Below the pieces are notes generated by a model. It had not been told where the DNA came from. It saw only the letters and a list, made by a program, of their open reading frames with translations, and did no database searches. A DNA stretch of 61,271 nucleotides, from positions 1 through 61,271 of the forward strand of contig NZ_WKKA01000016.1 in NCBI RefSeq assembly GCF_009674885.1, written 5' to 3'. This document shows, piece after piece, positions 51,601-60,477 of this stretch. Position numbers and translations under genes: made by a program. The number at the start of each line of letters is the position of its first letter. The stretch's first letter is position 1. The DNA comes from Paracoccus sp. S-4012 (lineage in GTDB: Bacteria; Pseudomonadota; Alphaproteobacteria; Rhodobacterales; Rhodobacteraceae).

Positions 51601-54051
51601 GAGAACGACCGCGAGAATCCCAGCGATCTCGGCGCGGCCTCCGGGTTGATGCCACAGGGGGTCGATGGCTTCGAGCAGGCCCGCTGGCTCGGCCTTTGCA
51701 GACGCGGCTGCGTCCGGCGAGACCTCGTGGTATTGATGCTGCCCGTTCGCTGCGACCAGGGCGGTGATCTGGTCCCAGTGAGCGGCGAGCGTCTCAACGG
51801 TTGTGCGCTGCGGGTCCGCCGCTTCGCTGTCTGCGAAGGACACGAGGTCGAGCCCGCTGCGCGGTTCGGGAATCTCCCGCGGCGACTGGCCCTCCGGCGC
51901 GTTCAGGGCCAACCCGGCGATCCGGCCTTCCGCGATCCTCAACGACGCCAGCTCCCGGCTGCCCTCCGGCGCGAGGATGGAGAGGCGCCGCAGACCGGAC
52001 TCGTCCGCGTCAGAGAGCGTCAGGCGCGGAACCCAGACCGGCGGCGCCTTCGGCTTGACGGCCGGGGCGATGGCGGCGGGCGCGCTGCCTCCCTCGGGCG
52101 GCACCGGCGTGCTGCCGATGACCGAAAGCGCGCCGTAGTTCGCCGCCTCCAGCGACGTCAGGCCCAACGACAGACCGCCCTCGTGCCGGCCGTCCGGGTC
52201 AAGCCGCTCGAAGCGCAACTCATCGAAGTCGATCGTGAGGGCTTCGGTCTGATCGACCGAGGCCGGGCAGACGCGGAACCCGACCATGCGCGCGCCTTCG
52301 GACAGCCCCAGTTCGATGCGAAACCGCTTGGTGACAGCCGGTTGAAGGAAGATGTCGCGCGAGGAAGCGCGCCAGGTCTCGCCATCGGGGACCAGCGTGA
52401 AGCGCAGCATGGTACGGCGATCCGACCGCACCGCGACATGGGCGACGAGGCGGACCTCCGCCTCCAGCAGTCCGCTCGGCGCTGCGAGAAGGAGGCCGGC
52501 GACGGTCTCCGGGCCTGCGAAGGCGAAGTGCCATGTCGCAGCGCCGCGGCGCGAGAGGCCCGGCGCTGCGAGCCATTCCTCGATCTTCAGGCCCTCGGCG
52601 GCATGGCCGATGGCGCTGTCGATGGCCAGGCGCGACAGGGCCTCAGGCAGCGTCGTAAGGTCGGTGTTGCGATCCTCGGCCGCGATTGGGCCGTGGACGA
52701 GGTATGCGGCCGGGAAGGCGCGGCGCAGAGTCTCGCGCGAGAAGGCGATCTGGCCGCGGATTTCCGGGTCGCCGGCGATGTTGACGATCTCGTCGCAGGT
52801 GATGAAGCGGGGCAGCACATGCTGCGCCACCCGCCACTCGGCCCTGTTCGCCCGCTCGGGATCGGCGCTGCAGATGAACCGGTCCCAGGCTGTGTCGAAG
52901 GCGAGGTCGGCCTCGCGTTGCGTGATCTGCACCTGCAGCCAGGCGAGATAGCCCTTGTGCAGGAAGTCGTGGAAACCGGGCGAGCCGATCCCATAAAGCG
53001 CGTTGCCGTTCAGATGCCGCTTGATGCTGTCGCCAAGGACGCCGTGGCCGCGATAGATGCTGCCGATGATCCAGGCATCGGGATGGCGCCGCGCGAGGCG
53101 GTCCAGCGCGTCGAGCCAGCCACGGCGCAGCGGGCGGCAGTCCACCTCCGTCAGCGCCGCGAAGCCCTTGTAGCCCCAGGCTCGCAACTGCGCGAGCGCA
53201 CCGAAGAACAGCAGGTTCGGACCGGCCTTGTAGCCGTAGCGCGGCATCGGCCCACTGGCCCGGCGGATATAGCGGTCGTCCTCGCCCTCGAGGCCGAGGA
53301 ACGCCACGCGCATGGCCCGGAAACAGCGGCGCGCGGCGGGGGAGGCGGCGAAGGCGTCCTGAAGCCGCCGCTCAAGTTCGGGATCGGCGGGGCAGTTGAA
53401 GATGAAGGCGAGGTCCGTGGTGGGCGCACCGCGGCTGTCGCGGGGGTAGCACTGCCGGTCGTTCCACAGCGCGAAGTTCTCGACCGCGGCGTCGCAGTCG
53501 CGGGGGATCAGCGGCACGACCACGACCGACACGCCCGCCCCGCCCAGCGTCGCAGGCGACAGCATCCCGCATCCGACCGCGAGCGAGACCGGGCATTCGC
53601 TGTTCAGGCTGTCGATGCGGAGGGGAAGGTTGTGCTCGTCCAGAAGCCGCATCAGCCTCTCGACGGCGGTGATCGTCATCGCGACGTTCGCATCCCGCTC
53701 AACGTCCGGCGGACCCAGGTCGCTGGCGCGATCCAGGTCGAGGAGCAGCAGGTGGGCGCGGCGTTCCTGCAGGGCGATGATGAAGGCGCGAGTGACCGGG
53801 CTCGATTCGAGTTCGGCCTGCCGGACCCCTCCGGGTGGGTCCAGGAGGTCGGCGGAAATATCGTCGATCCGCCGCGCACGAGGCGCGAGGTCGTCGGCGA
53901 CGGGCTGCCGATGACCGATCAGGATCGCGTCGGCGAGCGGAAGAGCCGCGACGGCCGCGAGGCGGTCTGCTTCCTCGCCGCCGACGATCACCACCAGGGG
54001 ACGCGGCGGCACGGCCGGGCCGGCTGCCAAGGGGGCTTCAAACGCGATCAT
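48604..54051 (-). CDS. Giant multidomain glycosyltransferase (1,815 aa)
   Basis: The start is ATG 54051, overlapping the preceding gene's stop (ATGA). Residues ~1-450 are a nucleotide-sugar-transferase-like domain with ALTEVDCRPLRRGWLDALDR (~300, EVD acid motif), WIIGSIYRGHGVLGDSIKRH and HLNGNALYGIGSPGF (~347). Residues ~495-615 look like a beta-sandwich (TWHFAFAGPETVAGLLLAAP; ALTIDFDELRFERL). Residues ~780-1250 are Ala-rich helical repeats, TPR-like in places (AAAEVCRISVALGQAPRDAY). Residues ~1283-1500 are a GT2 family domain (IAVVMPSLNAEGTIDASLLS, DLFCWLNADDLLLPGALFAV, with the NADD metal motif). Residues ~1575-1815 (ILGLGGCLPQAAAVAEQLRL; HGIPGLAHDAAALGCRTLVL) weakly resemble a GT-B half. 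It is last in the GDP-fucose operon, so it likely adds sugars to a fucose-containing glycan. No membrane segment is seen. Confidence 0.8.
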   Translation of the reverse strand: MIAFEAPLAAGPAVPPRPLVVIVGGEEADRLAAVAALPLADAILIGHRQPVADDLAPRARRIDDISADLLDPPGGVRQAELESSPVTRAFIIALQERRAHLLLLDLDRASDLGPPDVERDANVAMTITAVERLMRLLDEHNLPLRIDSLNSECPVSLAVGCGMLSPATLGGAGVSVVVVPLIPRDCDAAVENFALWNDRQCYPRDSRGAPTTDLAFIFNCPADPELERRLQDAFAASPAARRCFRAMRVAFLGLEGEDDRYIRRASGPMPRYGYKAGPNLLFFGALAQLRAWGYKGFAALTEVDCRPLRRGWLDALDRLARRHPDAWIIGSIYRGHGVLGDSIKRHLNGNALYGIGSPGFHDFLHKGYLAWLQVQITQREADLAFDTAWDRFICSADPERANRAEWRVAQHVLPRFITCDEIVNIAGDPEIRGQIAFSRETLRRAFPAAYLVHGPIAAEDRNTDLTTLPEALSRLAIDSAIGHAAEGLKIEEWLAAPGLSRRGAATWHFAFAGPETVAGLLLAAPSGLLEAEVRLVAHVAVRSDRRTMLRFTLVPDGETWRASSRDIFLQPAVTKRFRIELGLSEGARMVGFRVCPASVDQTEALTIDFDELRFERLDPDGRHEGGLSLGLTSLEAANYGALSVIGSTPVPPEGGSAPAAIAPAVKPKAPPVWVPRLTLSDADESGLRRLSILAPEGSRELASLRIAEGRIAGLALNAPEGQSPREIPEPRSGLDLVSFADSEAADPQRTTVETLAAHWDQITALVAANGQHQYHEVSPDAAASAKAEPAGLLEAIDPLWHQPGGRAEIAGILAVVLDEDSASDLPFSGLFRSLRRIAADQDRAAAWRVAQSAIEGRGGALPRGAAVAVAGLLDDRGRLQAFANHLAASGAHEAAAEVCRISVALGQAPRDAYLVLARSEAAQGASDAAGVTLQLGARRYPADPALNMDLVKWHGARGEADLAGDAAWRLAQTPQEHPDVIAELASRLVLAGRHDDAITFGQDYLTRKPDLRLALSMLDAAAQARRHADALRMARKAVELGASPRQVAGPVISAAARLWEVDGTARFTEDLLTRGGEARLLPTLLDARLRVFEEQRDVGAIDAAGAAELLNWIHARRQSFDNRLETRALELAAWCGLRPALERGLREWRAAPTPQEAARIGRALLAGADRDRVLPETAAELTELLVTAAARGPDGHCELLIAVEIAPESPALRLAAQLAGFECGDPALVRHHGRLQPVEAFDRPLPLWPLRGGDAAWPRDPMAAFAEREARQAAARLKQSPEAVEWPRIAVVMPSLNAEGTIDASLLSILNQGYPSLEVTVVDGGSMDGTLDALARHADRLRVIVEPGLSQSGAVSLGFRRSEADLFCWLNADDLLLPGALFAVAGTWLASRADVIVGDCLHFREGSIVDLVTADRKHPPLDLARLLDVERNWLDGRYLTQPEVFFTRAAYERAGGTIDGGLTYAMDYDLWLRMAAAGVQSVTLPRPLAAFRRHAQQKTARQFDAFAELVSVRNSHPAAPRRADRASEMARGTLALCPWDAPEGSPLDRLLAGGKPIRLPCDSDGEGRGAVLLPPSLAREHPGPVLDILGLGGCLPQAAAVAEQLRLREGGSAAWVWTPEVEFTAKLRLSRLFGSVVPTDAASGAYLHHLDPRLAELPECSTLDPLRRAPAVRRGDIGALPRWLHLSAGDSFSSYLSHGARILRPASLYSLAQGDSDTARGFLASFDIVSMSAPGHGIPGLAHDAAALGCRTLVLTPGQRPGLVDGGGILLAPPPVTEAQATATITAAKQLPPASTGSAAHDLASRTAVFLAASG

Positions 54052-54521
54052 GTCACCTCGAAACAGAGATCTTCGATCAGGATGGTTGCTGCGGAGAGAT
54101 CCTCCCGAGCCGCGGCTTCGAATAGCAGGACCGGCTCGACCACCATGCCCGGTTCGCGGACGCTCAGGGACAGCTCGGCGCGCGCCATCGCCGGAATTAG
54201 GGGCAGGACTTTCTGGGACTGGAAGTTGAATGACCCGGCCTGCCGCCATTCGCGCAGAACGACGTGCAGGCCGGCGATGCCAGTCCGACTGACGATGCGG
54301 TAGTCGAAGGAGACGCGGGCCAGCGAGAACATCGGCGCGACCCGGCTGGCCGCCAGCCGCACGCCGAAATACTTCATGCCGGGCGCGGCCCGGAGCGATA
54401 GCTGCGTTCCATCGTCCACGTCGCGGCAGCCCGCCTCGGCCACCCCCTCGGTGAGCCAGTCCGCGGGCAGCAGGTCGGTTTCGTCTTCGTTTTCGGAATC
54501 GAGCATGTTTCGTCTCTTCAC
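54048..54521 (-). CDS. Small beta-sandwich-like protein of unknown function (157 aa)
   Basis: It starts at a GTG at 54521 that overlaps the sulfotransferase stop (GTGA); an ATG at 54506 is the alternative. After an acidic tail (MLDSENEDETDLLPADWL) the chain alternates strands: LSLRAAPGMKYFGVRLAASR, VSFDYRIVSRTGIAGLHVVL, AELSLSVREPGMVVEPVLLF and ATILIEDLCFEVT at the end. The last strand pattern parallels ALTIDFDELRFERL in the neighbouring giant transferase. It looks like a carbohydrate-binding-like jelly roll, but no family is recognised. Its gene is coupled on both sides. Confidence 0.6.
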   Translation of the reverse strand: MKRRNMLDSENEDETDLLPADWLTEGVAEAGCRDVDDGTQLSLRAAPGMKYFGVRLAASRVAPMFSLARVSFDYRIVSRTGIAGLHVVLREWRQAGSFNFQSQKVLPLIPAMARAELSLSVREPGMVVEPVLLFEAAAREDLSAATILIEDLCFEVT

Positions 54522-55378
54522 ACTTTGATGGCGGCACGCTGCGGCGGGGCAGCCGGGTCGCGCCCGTATCCCAACCGGCGCAGTTCGGGCGCATAGCGTG
54601 CCTCGAACCGGGCGATCTGGGCGTCGGTCAGGTAGTTTCGATAGTTTTCGACCTTGCGCTTCCAGAAGAAGCGCCCGTTCTTGCGCGTCCGCGCCTCCGC
54701 GGCCTCGAACACGCGATCGGGGTCAATGTCATCCAGACCGAGGAAACCGGCGATCCTGCGAGCTTCGGTTTCGAAATCGCGGGAGAGATCCTCGTAGCGG
54801 AGGACGTGGACGGCTTCGCCCCCGGCGGCGAGGTCGATGAAATGGCGGGCATGCTCGAAGATCGAGCCGTAATCCTCGACATGGGGCAGCAGAGTGCCGT
54901 GTTCGAGGAAGATGCCGAAGAACACCTCCATTTCCTCCGCGCTCAGTTCATCCACCGAGGTAACGGCGATGGGGAAGCGATCGCCGGCCTGCGGCGCGAC
55001 CTTGGCGGAGGCGAAGTTCAGATAGGACAGGAACGCATCGAGCGGATGGCGATAGATGTAGATGACCTTGTCGGTCGCCAGCGGCCGACCCTCATGGCGG
55101 TCGAGGACCCGGTTATGATGCGCCTTGTAAAAATACCAGCGGCGGCCCTGGAAGTCCCATGAATGTTCGTAGGGAACGCCCTGGTAGATGTCGGTCAGAT
55201 AATTCTGCAGGTCATCGCGCTGTTGCGGGATTCCGACCATCGCGGCGACGATGGCGCGCAGCCATGTGTTGCCGCATTTGGGAAATGAATAAAGTCCTAC
55301 TCGACACTCTTGCACTACACATCCTTTCGCACCCCGAGGCACCTTCCTTGGCAAACGTGAGGGCTCCATCTGCCTCAC
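54518..55378 (-). CDS. Sulfotransferase (PAPS-dependent), Sulfotransfer_1-like
   Basis: The likely start is GTG 55378, overlapping the manC stop (GTGA); ATG 55369 is possible. It has 286 residues. The 5'-phosphosulfate loop is LYSFPKCGNTWLRAIVAAMV, and the 3'-phosphate site is KVIYIYRHPLDAFLSYLNFA (Arg and Ser). LRYEDLSRDFETEARRIAGF and KNGRFFWKRKVENYRNYLTD are further family pieces. It transfers sulfate from PAPS to a hydroxyl, here presumably on a sugar. Coupling to GDP-fucose genes implies a sulfated fucosyl glycan. Confidence 0.85.
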   Translation of the reverse strand: MRQMEPSRLPRKVPRGAKGCVVQECRVGLYSFPKCGNTWLRAIVAAMVGIPQQRDDLQNYLTDIYQGVPYEHSWDFQGRRWYFYKAHHNRVLDRHEGRPLATDKVIYIYRHPLDAFLSYLNFASAKVAPQAGDRFPIAVTSVDELSAEEMEVFFGIFLEHGTLLPHVEDYGSIFEHARHFIDLAAGGEAVHVLRYEDLSRDFETEARRIAGFLGLDDIDPDRVFEAAEARTRKNGRFFWKRKVENYRNYLTDAQIARFEARYAPELRRLGYGRDPAAPPQRAAIKV

Positions 55379-56838
55379 CCGCGGGCGTATCGATCCTCGT
55401 AGCGGGTGATATCGTCCTCGCCGAGATAGGCCCCGGTCTGCACCTCGATCAGCACCATCGGCAGCTTGCCCGGATTGCTCAGCCGGTGAATGGCGCCGAG
55501 CGGGATGTAGACGGATTCGTTTTCCGTCAGCAGCCGGACGGTTTCGCCGACCGTGACCTCCGCGGTGCCGGACACGACGATCCAGTGCTCCGACCGATGC
55601 ACATGGCTCTGCAGGCTCAGCGCCGCGCCGGGATTCACGACGATGCGCTTGACCTGGAAGCGGCCGCCCAGCGCGAGGGTCTCGAACCAGCCCCAGGGGC
55701 GGTGGTCGCGCAAAAACGAGGTCGCCTGCCGGGCGCCCTTGGCCGAGAGCACTTCGATCACGCGGCGCACCTCCTGCGCGCGCGAGCGGTCGGCCACGAG
55801 GACGGCGTCGTCGGTCACCACGGCAACGATGTTCTCGAGCCCGAGGCCGACGAGCTCGACCCCCTCGCTCTCGGACCGCAGCAGCGTGTCGCGGCAGTCG
55901 ATGGCGGTGACGCTGCCGCCGCAGGCGACGCCGTCGGCGTCCTCGCCCATGCCGGTGGCAACCGCGCTCCAGTCGCCGAGGTCGGACCAGGCGGCCTCGA
56001 AGGGCACGACCGCAAGGTTCGAGGCCGCTTCCATGACCGCGTAGTCGATGGACACGGATCGCGCCGAGCCGAAGGCGGCCGGATCGAGGCGCAGGAAACC
56101 GAGGTCATGCTGCCCGCCCGCGACGGCGTTCCGCACCGGCCCGACGAGGTCGGGCGCATGTTCCTCGAAGGCCGCCACGGCCACGCCAGCCTCGAAGAGG
56201 AAGATCCCGGCGTTCCACAGGAAGCCGCCGTCCTCGATCATCGACTGCGCCGTCAGCCGGTCGGGCTTCTCGACGAAGCGCCGCAGCGGCCAGACGCCAT
56301 CCACCCCCGCGGCATGGTCGATCTCGAGATAGCCGTAACCGGTCTCGGCCCGGTCCGGCCGCACGCCGAAGGTGACGATGCGCCCCTTGCGCGCCGCGTC
56401 GATGCCCTTGAGCAGCGTGGCCCGGAAGGCCTCGGCGTCCGGGACCACGTGGTCGGAGGGGGCGACGATCATCAGCTGCCGTGGATCGCGCTCGGCCAGG
56501 AACAGCGCCGCCGCGAGGATCGCGGGCGCGGTGTTGCGGGCCTCCGGCTCGACCAGCACGGCGGCGGGATCGACGCCGATCCCGGCCAGCTGCTCGGTCA
56601 CGATGAAGCGGAAGTCGTTGCTGGTCACCACCACCGGCGATGCGAAGGCAGGTCCCGACAGGCGCTGCGCCGATTTCTGGAACAGCGACCCGCCCGGAAG
56701 CACGGCGGCGAACTGCTTGGGGAAGCTGCGCCGGGAGAGCGGCCAGAGCCGCGTCCCCGAGCCGCCCGAGAGCAGCACCGGCACGATTTCCCCCGCGCGG
56801 ACGGGCGCGCCCGCCGCAGGTTTCTCCTGATGGATCAT
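55375..56838 (-). CDS. manC: Mannose-1-phosphate guanylyltransferase / mannose-6-phosphate isomerase
   Basis: The start is ATG 56838, overlapping the fcl stop (ATGA); 487 residues. The nucleotidyltransferase domain has [39 protein letters not shown] and [14 protein letters not shown]. The C-terminal type II PMI cupin has [40 protein letters not shown] and [20 protein letters not shown]. It makes GDP-mannose, the substrate of Gmd encoded upstream in the same operon. Confidence 0.95.
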   Translation of the reverse strand: MIHQEKPAAGAPVRAGEIVPVLLSGGSGTRLWPLSRRSFPKQFAAVLPGGSLFQKSAQRLSGPAFASPVVVTSNDFRFIVTEQLAGIGVDPAAVLVEPEARNTAPAILAAALFLAERDPRQLMIVAPSDHVVPDAEAFRATLLKGIDAARKGRIVTFGVRPDRAETGYGYLEIDHAAGVDGVWPLRRFVEKPDRLTAQSMIEDGGFLWNAGIFLFEAGVAVAAFEEHAPDLVGPVRNAVAGGQHDLGFLRLDPAAFGSARSVSIDYAVMEAASNLAVVPFEAAWSDLGDWSAVATGMGEDADGVACGGSVTAIDCRDTLLRSESEGVELVGLGLENIVAVVTDDAVLVADRSRAQEVRRVIEVLSAKGARQATSFLRDHRPWGWFETLALGGRFQVKRIVVNPGAALSLQSHVHRSEHWIVVSGTAEVTVGETVRLLTENESVYIPLGAIHRLSNPGKLPMVLIEVQTGAYLGEDDITRYEDRYARG

Positions 56839-57797
56839 GCCGCAACCCCCCGGACGCTGTCCTGATGCCGAAGAAACCACGCGTAGGTCTCGCGCAGGCC
56901 CTCGGCGAGGCCGATCCGCGCGGTCCAGCCCATCCGGCTGAGGCGCGAGACATCCATCAGCTTGCGCGGGGTGCCGTCGGGCCTGGTCGGGTCGGTCTCG
57001 ATCGCGCCCTCGTAGCCCACGACCGCCGCGACCATCCGCGCCAGGTCCATGATCGACACGTCCACGCCCGCGCCCACGTTGATGTGGCTCAACATCGGCC
57101 GCGTGTTCGCCTCGTAGGTGGCGCGGTCGAGGTCCATGACGAAGACCGAGGCCTCGGCCATGTCGTCGACATGCAGGAACTCGCGCCGGGGCGTGCCGCT
57201 GCCCCAGATCCGGACCCTCGGCGCGTGGCCGGTCTTCGCCTCGTGGAAGCGGCGGATCAGCGCCGGCAGGACGTGGCTGTTCTCGGGGTGGAAGTTGTCT
57301 CCCGGCCCGTAGAGGTTGGTCGGCATGACGGAGCGATAGTCGCGGCCATGCTGGCGATTATAGCTCTCGCAGAGCTTGATACCCACGATCTTGGCGATCG
57401 CATAGGGCTCGTTCGTCGCCTCCAGCGGCCCGGTGAGCAGCGCCTCCTCCGCGATCGGCTGGGCGGCGTCGCGCGGATAGATGCAGGACGAGCCGAGAAA
57501 CAGCAGCCGCTCCACGCCGGCGGCATGCGCCTCATGGATCACGTTCGCCTCGATCATGAGATTCTCGTAGAGGAACTCGGCCGGGTAGGCGTTGTTGGCG
57601 TGAATCCCGCCCACCTTGGCGGCGGCGAGGACGATGGCGTCGGGGCGTTCCTGCTGCAGGAACGCGCGGACAGCCCGCTGGTCGGTCAGGTCCAGCTCGG
57701 CGCGGCTGCGGGTCAGGGTCTCGCGCCCCTGCGCCTGCAGCCGCCGCAGGATGGCCGAGCCGACCATCCCGCGGTGACCGGCGACAAAGGTTCTCAT
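56835..57797 (-). CDS. fcl: GDP-L-fucose synthase
   Basis: The start is ATG 57797 ([20 protein letters not shown]), overlapping the gmd stop (ATGA); 320 residues. It is a short-chain dehydrogenase/reductase fold with the NADP loop [49 protein letters not shown] and [20 protein letters not shown] (Tyr-x-x-x-Lys). It epimerises and reduces GDP-4-keto-6-deoxymannose to GDP-L-fucose, following Gmd. Confidence 0.95.
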   Translation of the reverse strand: MRTFVAGHRGMVGSAILRRLQAQGRETLTRSRAELDLTDQRAVRAFLQQERPDAIVLAAAKVGGIHANNAYPAEFLYENLMIEANVIHEAHAAGVERLLFLGSSCIYPRDAAQPIAEEALLTGPLEATNEPYAIAKIVGIKLCESYNRQHGRDYRSVMPTNLYGPGDNFHPENSHVLPALIRRFHEAKTGHAPRVRIWGSGTPRREFLHVDDMAEASVFVMDLDRATYEANTRPMLSHINVGAGVDVSIMDLARMVAAVVGYEGAIETDPTRPDGTPRKLMDVSRLSRMGWTARIGLAEGLRETYAWFLRHQDSVRGVAA

Positions 57798-58912
57798 CGC
57801 TCGACGCTCACCGGCAGCGAGAGGCCGTGCTTGTGCAGCAGCGCATGGCGCCGGGCCGCGCGGTGATCCTCCATCACCATCTCCGAGCACATGGTCCGCA
57901 CGTCGATCTCGGGCGTCCAGCCCAGCTTCTGGCGCGCCTTGTTCGGGTCGCCCAGCAGCGATTCCACCTCGGTCGGACGGAAGTAGCGCGGGTCCACCCG
58001 CACGATGATGTCACCCGACCGCAATGCCGGGGCCATCGTGCCCTTGACCGCGGCGACGCGCCCGACCTCGCCCTCGCCGTCGCCCTCGAACTCCAGGCCG
58101 ATGCCCAGTTCCTCGGCCGACCAGCGGATGAAGTCGCGGACCGAATGCTGCACGCCGGTGGCGATGACGTAGTCGTCCGGCTCGTCCTGCTGCAGCATCA
58201 TCCACATCATGCGGACGTAGTCGCGCGCATGTCCCCAGTCGCGCAGCGCCGAGAGGTTGCCCATGAACAGCGCCGGCTCCAGCCCGAGGGCAACGTTCGA
58301 CAGCCCCCGCGTGATCTTGCGCGTGACGAAGGTCTCGCCCCGGCGCGGGCTCTCGTGGTTGAAGAGGATCCCGTTGCAGGCATACATGTCGTAGGCTTCG
58401 CGGTAGTTCACCGTGATCCAGAAGGCGTAGAGCTTGGCGACCGCATAGGGCGAGCGCGGGTAGAAGGGCGTCGCCTCCCGCTGCGGCGTTTCCTGCACCA
58501 GTCCGTAGAGTTCCGAGGTCGAGGCCTGGTAGAGCTTCGTCTTCTTCTCGAGGCCGAGGAGCCGGATCGCCTCCAGCAGCCGCAGCGCGCCGAGGCCGTC
58601 GACATCGGCCGTGAACTCCGGCGCCTCGAAGCTGACCGCGACGTGGCTCTGGGCTCCGAGATTGTAGACCTCGTCGGGCCGCACCTCGGCCATGATGCGG
58701 ATCAGGTTGGTGCTGTCGCTGAGATCGCCGTAATGCAGATGCAGGCGCGGGTCCGGGACATGCGGATCCTGATAGAGATGATCGATCCGCTGCGTGTTGA
58801 ACTGCGAGGCACGCCGCTTGATCCCGTGGACCTCGTAGCCCTTTCTCAGCAGCAACTCCGCCAGATAGGAGCCGTCCTGGCCGGTAATACCTGTGATCAG
58901 GGCTCTCTTCAT
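57794..58912 (-). CDS. gmd: GDP-mannose 4,6-dehydratase
   Basis: I start at ATG 58912 ([20 protein letters not shown]) rather than the ATG four codons upstream; 372 residues. It is an extended SDR with [86 protein letters not shown] (Tyr-x-x-x-Lys) and [20 protein letters not shown]. It converts GDP-mannose to GDP-4-keto-6-deoxymannose. It is the first gene of the minus-strand GDP-fucose/sulfotransferase/glycosyltransferase operon. Confidence 0.96.
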   Translation of the reverse strand: MKRALITGITGQDGSYLAELLLRKGYEVHGIKRRASQFNTQRIDHLYQDPHVPDPRLHLHYGDLSDSTNLIRIMAEVRPDEVYNLGAQSHVAVSFEAPEFTADVDGLGALRLLEAIRLLGLEKKTKLYQASTSELYGLVQETPQREATPFYPRSPYAVAKLYAFWITVNYREAYDMYACNGILFNHESPRRGETFVTRKITRGLSNVALGLEPALFMGNLSALRDWGHARDYVRMMWMMLQQDEPDDYVIATGVQHSVRDFIRWSAEELGIGLEFEGDGEGEVGRVAAVKGTMAPALRSGDIIVRVDPRYFRPTEVESLLGDPNKARQKLGWTPEIDVRTMCSEMVMEDHRAARRHALLHKHGLSLPVSVER

Positions 58913-59117
58913 TGCAACCACCATGCTTCAAATGTTTCTAATTGGGATCAGAGATCAGGGAATCGGCCCCTTACGCTTCTTGGCTTATAATCGGCCGCAG
59001 GCAAACTGTCCGAAAGGACAACTGCCGGAAAGGACAGGTTGATCGAGAGTGCGGGGTGTCGCATCCAGCCGTTTGGCGAGGATCTCGCTGACATGCTATT
59101 TGAGAGGAAGCATTGCG
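58913..59117. promoter_or_regulatory. Divergent control region with inverted repeat
   Basis: The 205-nt region between gmd and the 73-residue gene contains the perfect dyad TGTCC-GAAA-GGACA (59007-59020), and a second GGAAAGGACA 16 nt on. It also contains TATAAT on the plus strand (58986-58991), without a matching -35. It probably holds promoters for both directions. The repeats could bind a regulator. Confidence 0.4.
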
Positions 59118-59339
59118 ATGACGACGCAGATTGACGAGGCCACCACCGCTTCGACCGACAACCCGGCCTATGCACTGGCTTGGACCCTCACCCATTTCGA
59201 GGTGAAGGACATTGATCCGGATGCCACACCGGAGACGGTAAGGGACGAGTTCCGCAAGACTCAGGACGATCGCCTGCGTCTCGCCCACAAGGTGATCGCG
59301 GCCTTGGACCGGCGGGGGTTCCGCATCGTCAAGGACTGA
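59118..59339 (+). CDS. Small unknown protein (73 aa)
   Basis: The start is ATG 59118 after GAGAGGAAG. The sequence is MTTQIDEATTASTDNPAYAL, AWTLTHFEVKDIDPDATPET and LRLAHKVIAALDRRGFRIVK. It is soluble and acidic to neutral with a predicted helical C-terminal half. No family is recognised. It precedes the second sulfotransferase by 48 nt, probably in one transcript. Confidence 0.6.
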   Translation: MTTQIDEATTASTDNPAYALAWTLTHFEVKDIDPDATPETVRDEFRKTQDDRLRLAHKVIAALDRRGFRIVKD

Positions 59340-59387
59340 TTTTCCGTCGGTCGCATCAACGAGGCTCTCGGCGGGGGAAGGTCAGGC

Positions 59388-60416
59388 ATGGCCCCACGGC
59401 ATAGTTGCGTCTTTCACCTGGGTCTTCCGAAAACCGGATCAAGCTCCATCCAGGCATTCCTCCGCGGTCGAACCTCAGAACTGCTCCGGCACGGGATACG
59501 CTTTCCCGCGCCAGGACCACGCGTCAGCCGCGCCGTAATCGAGGAGCGGATTCCGCACGACGATCTGCTGCAGACTTTCTACAAGCTGCCGCGTCCCAGC
59601 AGCCCTCATCTGATCGATTACGACCGGGCGATCGCGCAGAGCCTGCGCGATCCTCCCGGTTCGACCTTGCTCCTCTCGCATGAGGTGCAGTCGCTCTACG
59701 GGGAGGACGCGCGGAGGGAGCGGTTCAGTCAACTCAGTGAAACGCACGACATCCGCTTCATCTGCTATCTGCGGTGCCCGTCGCGCTGGCTGGCCTCCTA
59801 TTACGAGCAGGCGGTTTCTCAACCCAACGGGTTCCATGCACCCCCGGAACGGCATTTTGCCGTCCGCGCGTATCTCGAGCGTGGGTTCCGCGGCCTGATG
59901 GCGCCCTTCCGCGAGTTGGGCGAGCTTGAGCTTCACGACTTCGAATCCGTCGTAGCCGGCGAGGGAATCGTCCCGCATCTCCTGCATCGGGTCGGCGCCG
60001 GCGCCCTGGTGCGGGCGGCACGCGCGGCGTCTTGGGTCAACACCCATGCCTATGCCCCGGAGCAACTCTCGATCATGCGGCAGTTGAAGGCCGGAGGGAT
60101 CGAGCCGGGCCTCTTCGTGCGCGTTCGCCAGCTGTTCGACCTCTTCAACGCCACGTCCAGGCGGAAGCGGGGTCCGATCGTGCTGTTTCCTGCCGATCTC
60201 AGGGCAGCGATCGAAGCGCAGTGGCAGCAGGACCGCGAGGCGCTCGCGGGCGAAGTGACATTGACCGCTGTCGCGCCACCGGCGGAGTCGGTCCCGTATC
60301 GTGATGACCCCGAAGTGATGGAGGCGATGGCCGCATACGTGGCCACCGCCGCGGACACGGAGGCAGCAGCCACCATCCGGCAGGCCGTCGCGGCCTGCAC
60401 GCCCGTTCCTACGTGA
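59388..60416 (+). CDS. Sulfotransferase-like protein
   Basis: A 342-residue protein of the bacterial sulfotransferase superfamily. The 5'-phosphosulfate loop is VFHLGLPKTGSSSIQAFL at the N-terminus, and the 3'-phosphate site is IRFICYLRCPSRWLASYYEQ (Arg/Ser). The C-terminal half is divergent and helical. No signal peptide or membrane anchor is visible. Its proximity to the GDP-fucose operon suggests a second sulfation step on the same glycan, but it could act on another acceptor. Confidence 0.75.
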   Translation: MAPRHSCVFHLGLPKTGSSSIQAFLRGRTSELLRHGIRFPAPGPRVSRAVIEERIPHDDLLQTFYKLPRPSSPHLIDYDRAIAQSLRDPPGSTLLLSHEVQSLYGEDARRERFSQLSETHDIRFICYLRCPSRWLASYYEQAVSQPNGFHAPPERHFAVRAYLERGFRGLMAPFRELGELELHDFESVVAGEGIVPHLLHRVGAGALVRAARAASWVNTHAYAPEQLSIMRQLKAGGIEPGLFVRVRQLFDLFNATSRRKRGPIVLFPADLRAAIEAQWQQDREALAGEVTLTAVAPPAESVPYRDDPEVMEAMAAYVATAADTEAAATIRQAVAACTPVPT

Positions 60417-60477
60417 GAGTGCGCAACGGATCTGGGCATCCTCGTCGCGTTTGACCTTGCTCCCTGAAACGTCCGCT

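Noticed and set aside
50971..54303. A plus-strand open frame of 1,110 codons opposite the giant glycosyltransferase
   Set aside because: Antisense shadow of high-GC coding sequence; the minus strand carries clear GT2 motifs and coupled starts.
58981..59000. TATAAT as a strong promoter for the 73-aa/sulfotransferase unit
   Set aside because: The hexamer is perfect, but no acceptable -35 lies 16-18 nt upstream, so I kept it only as a note within the control region.
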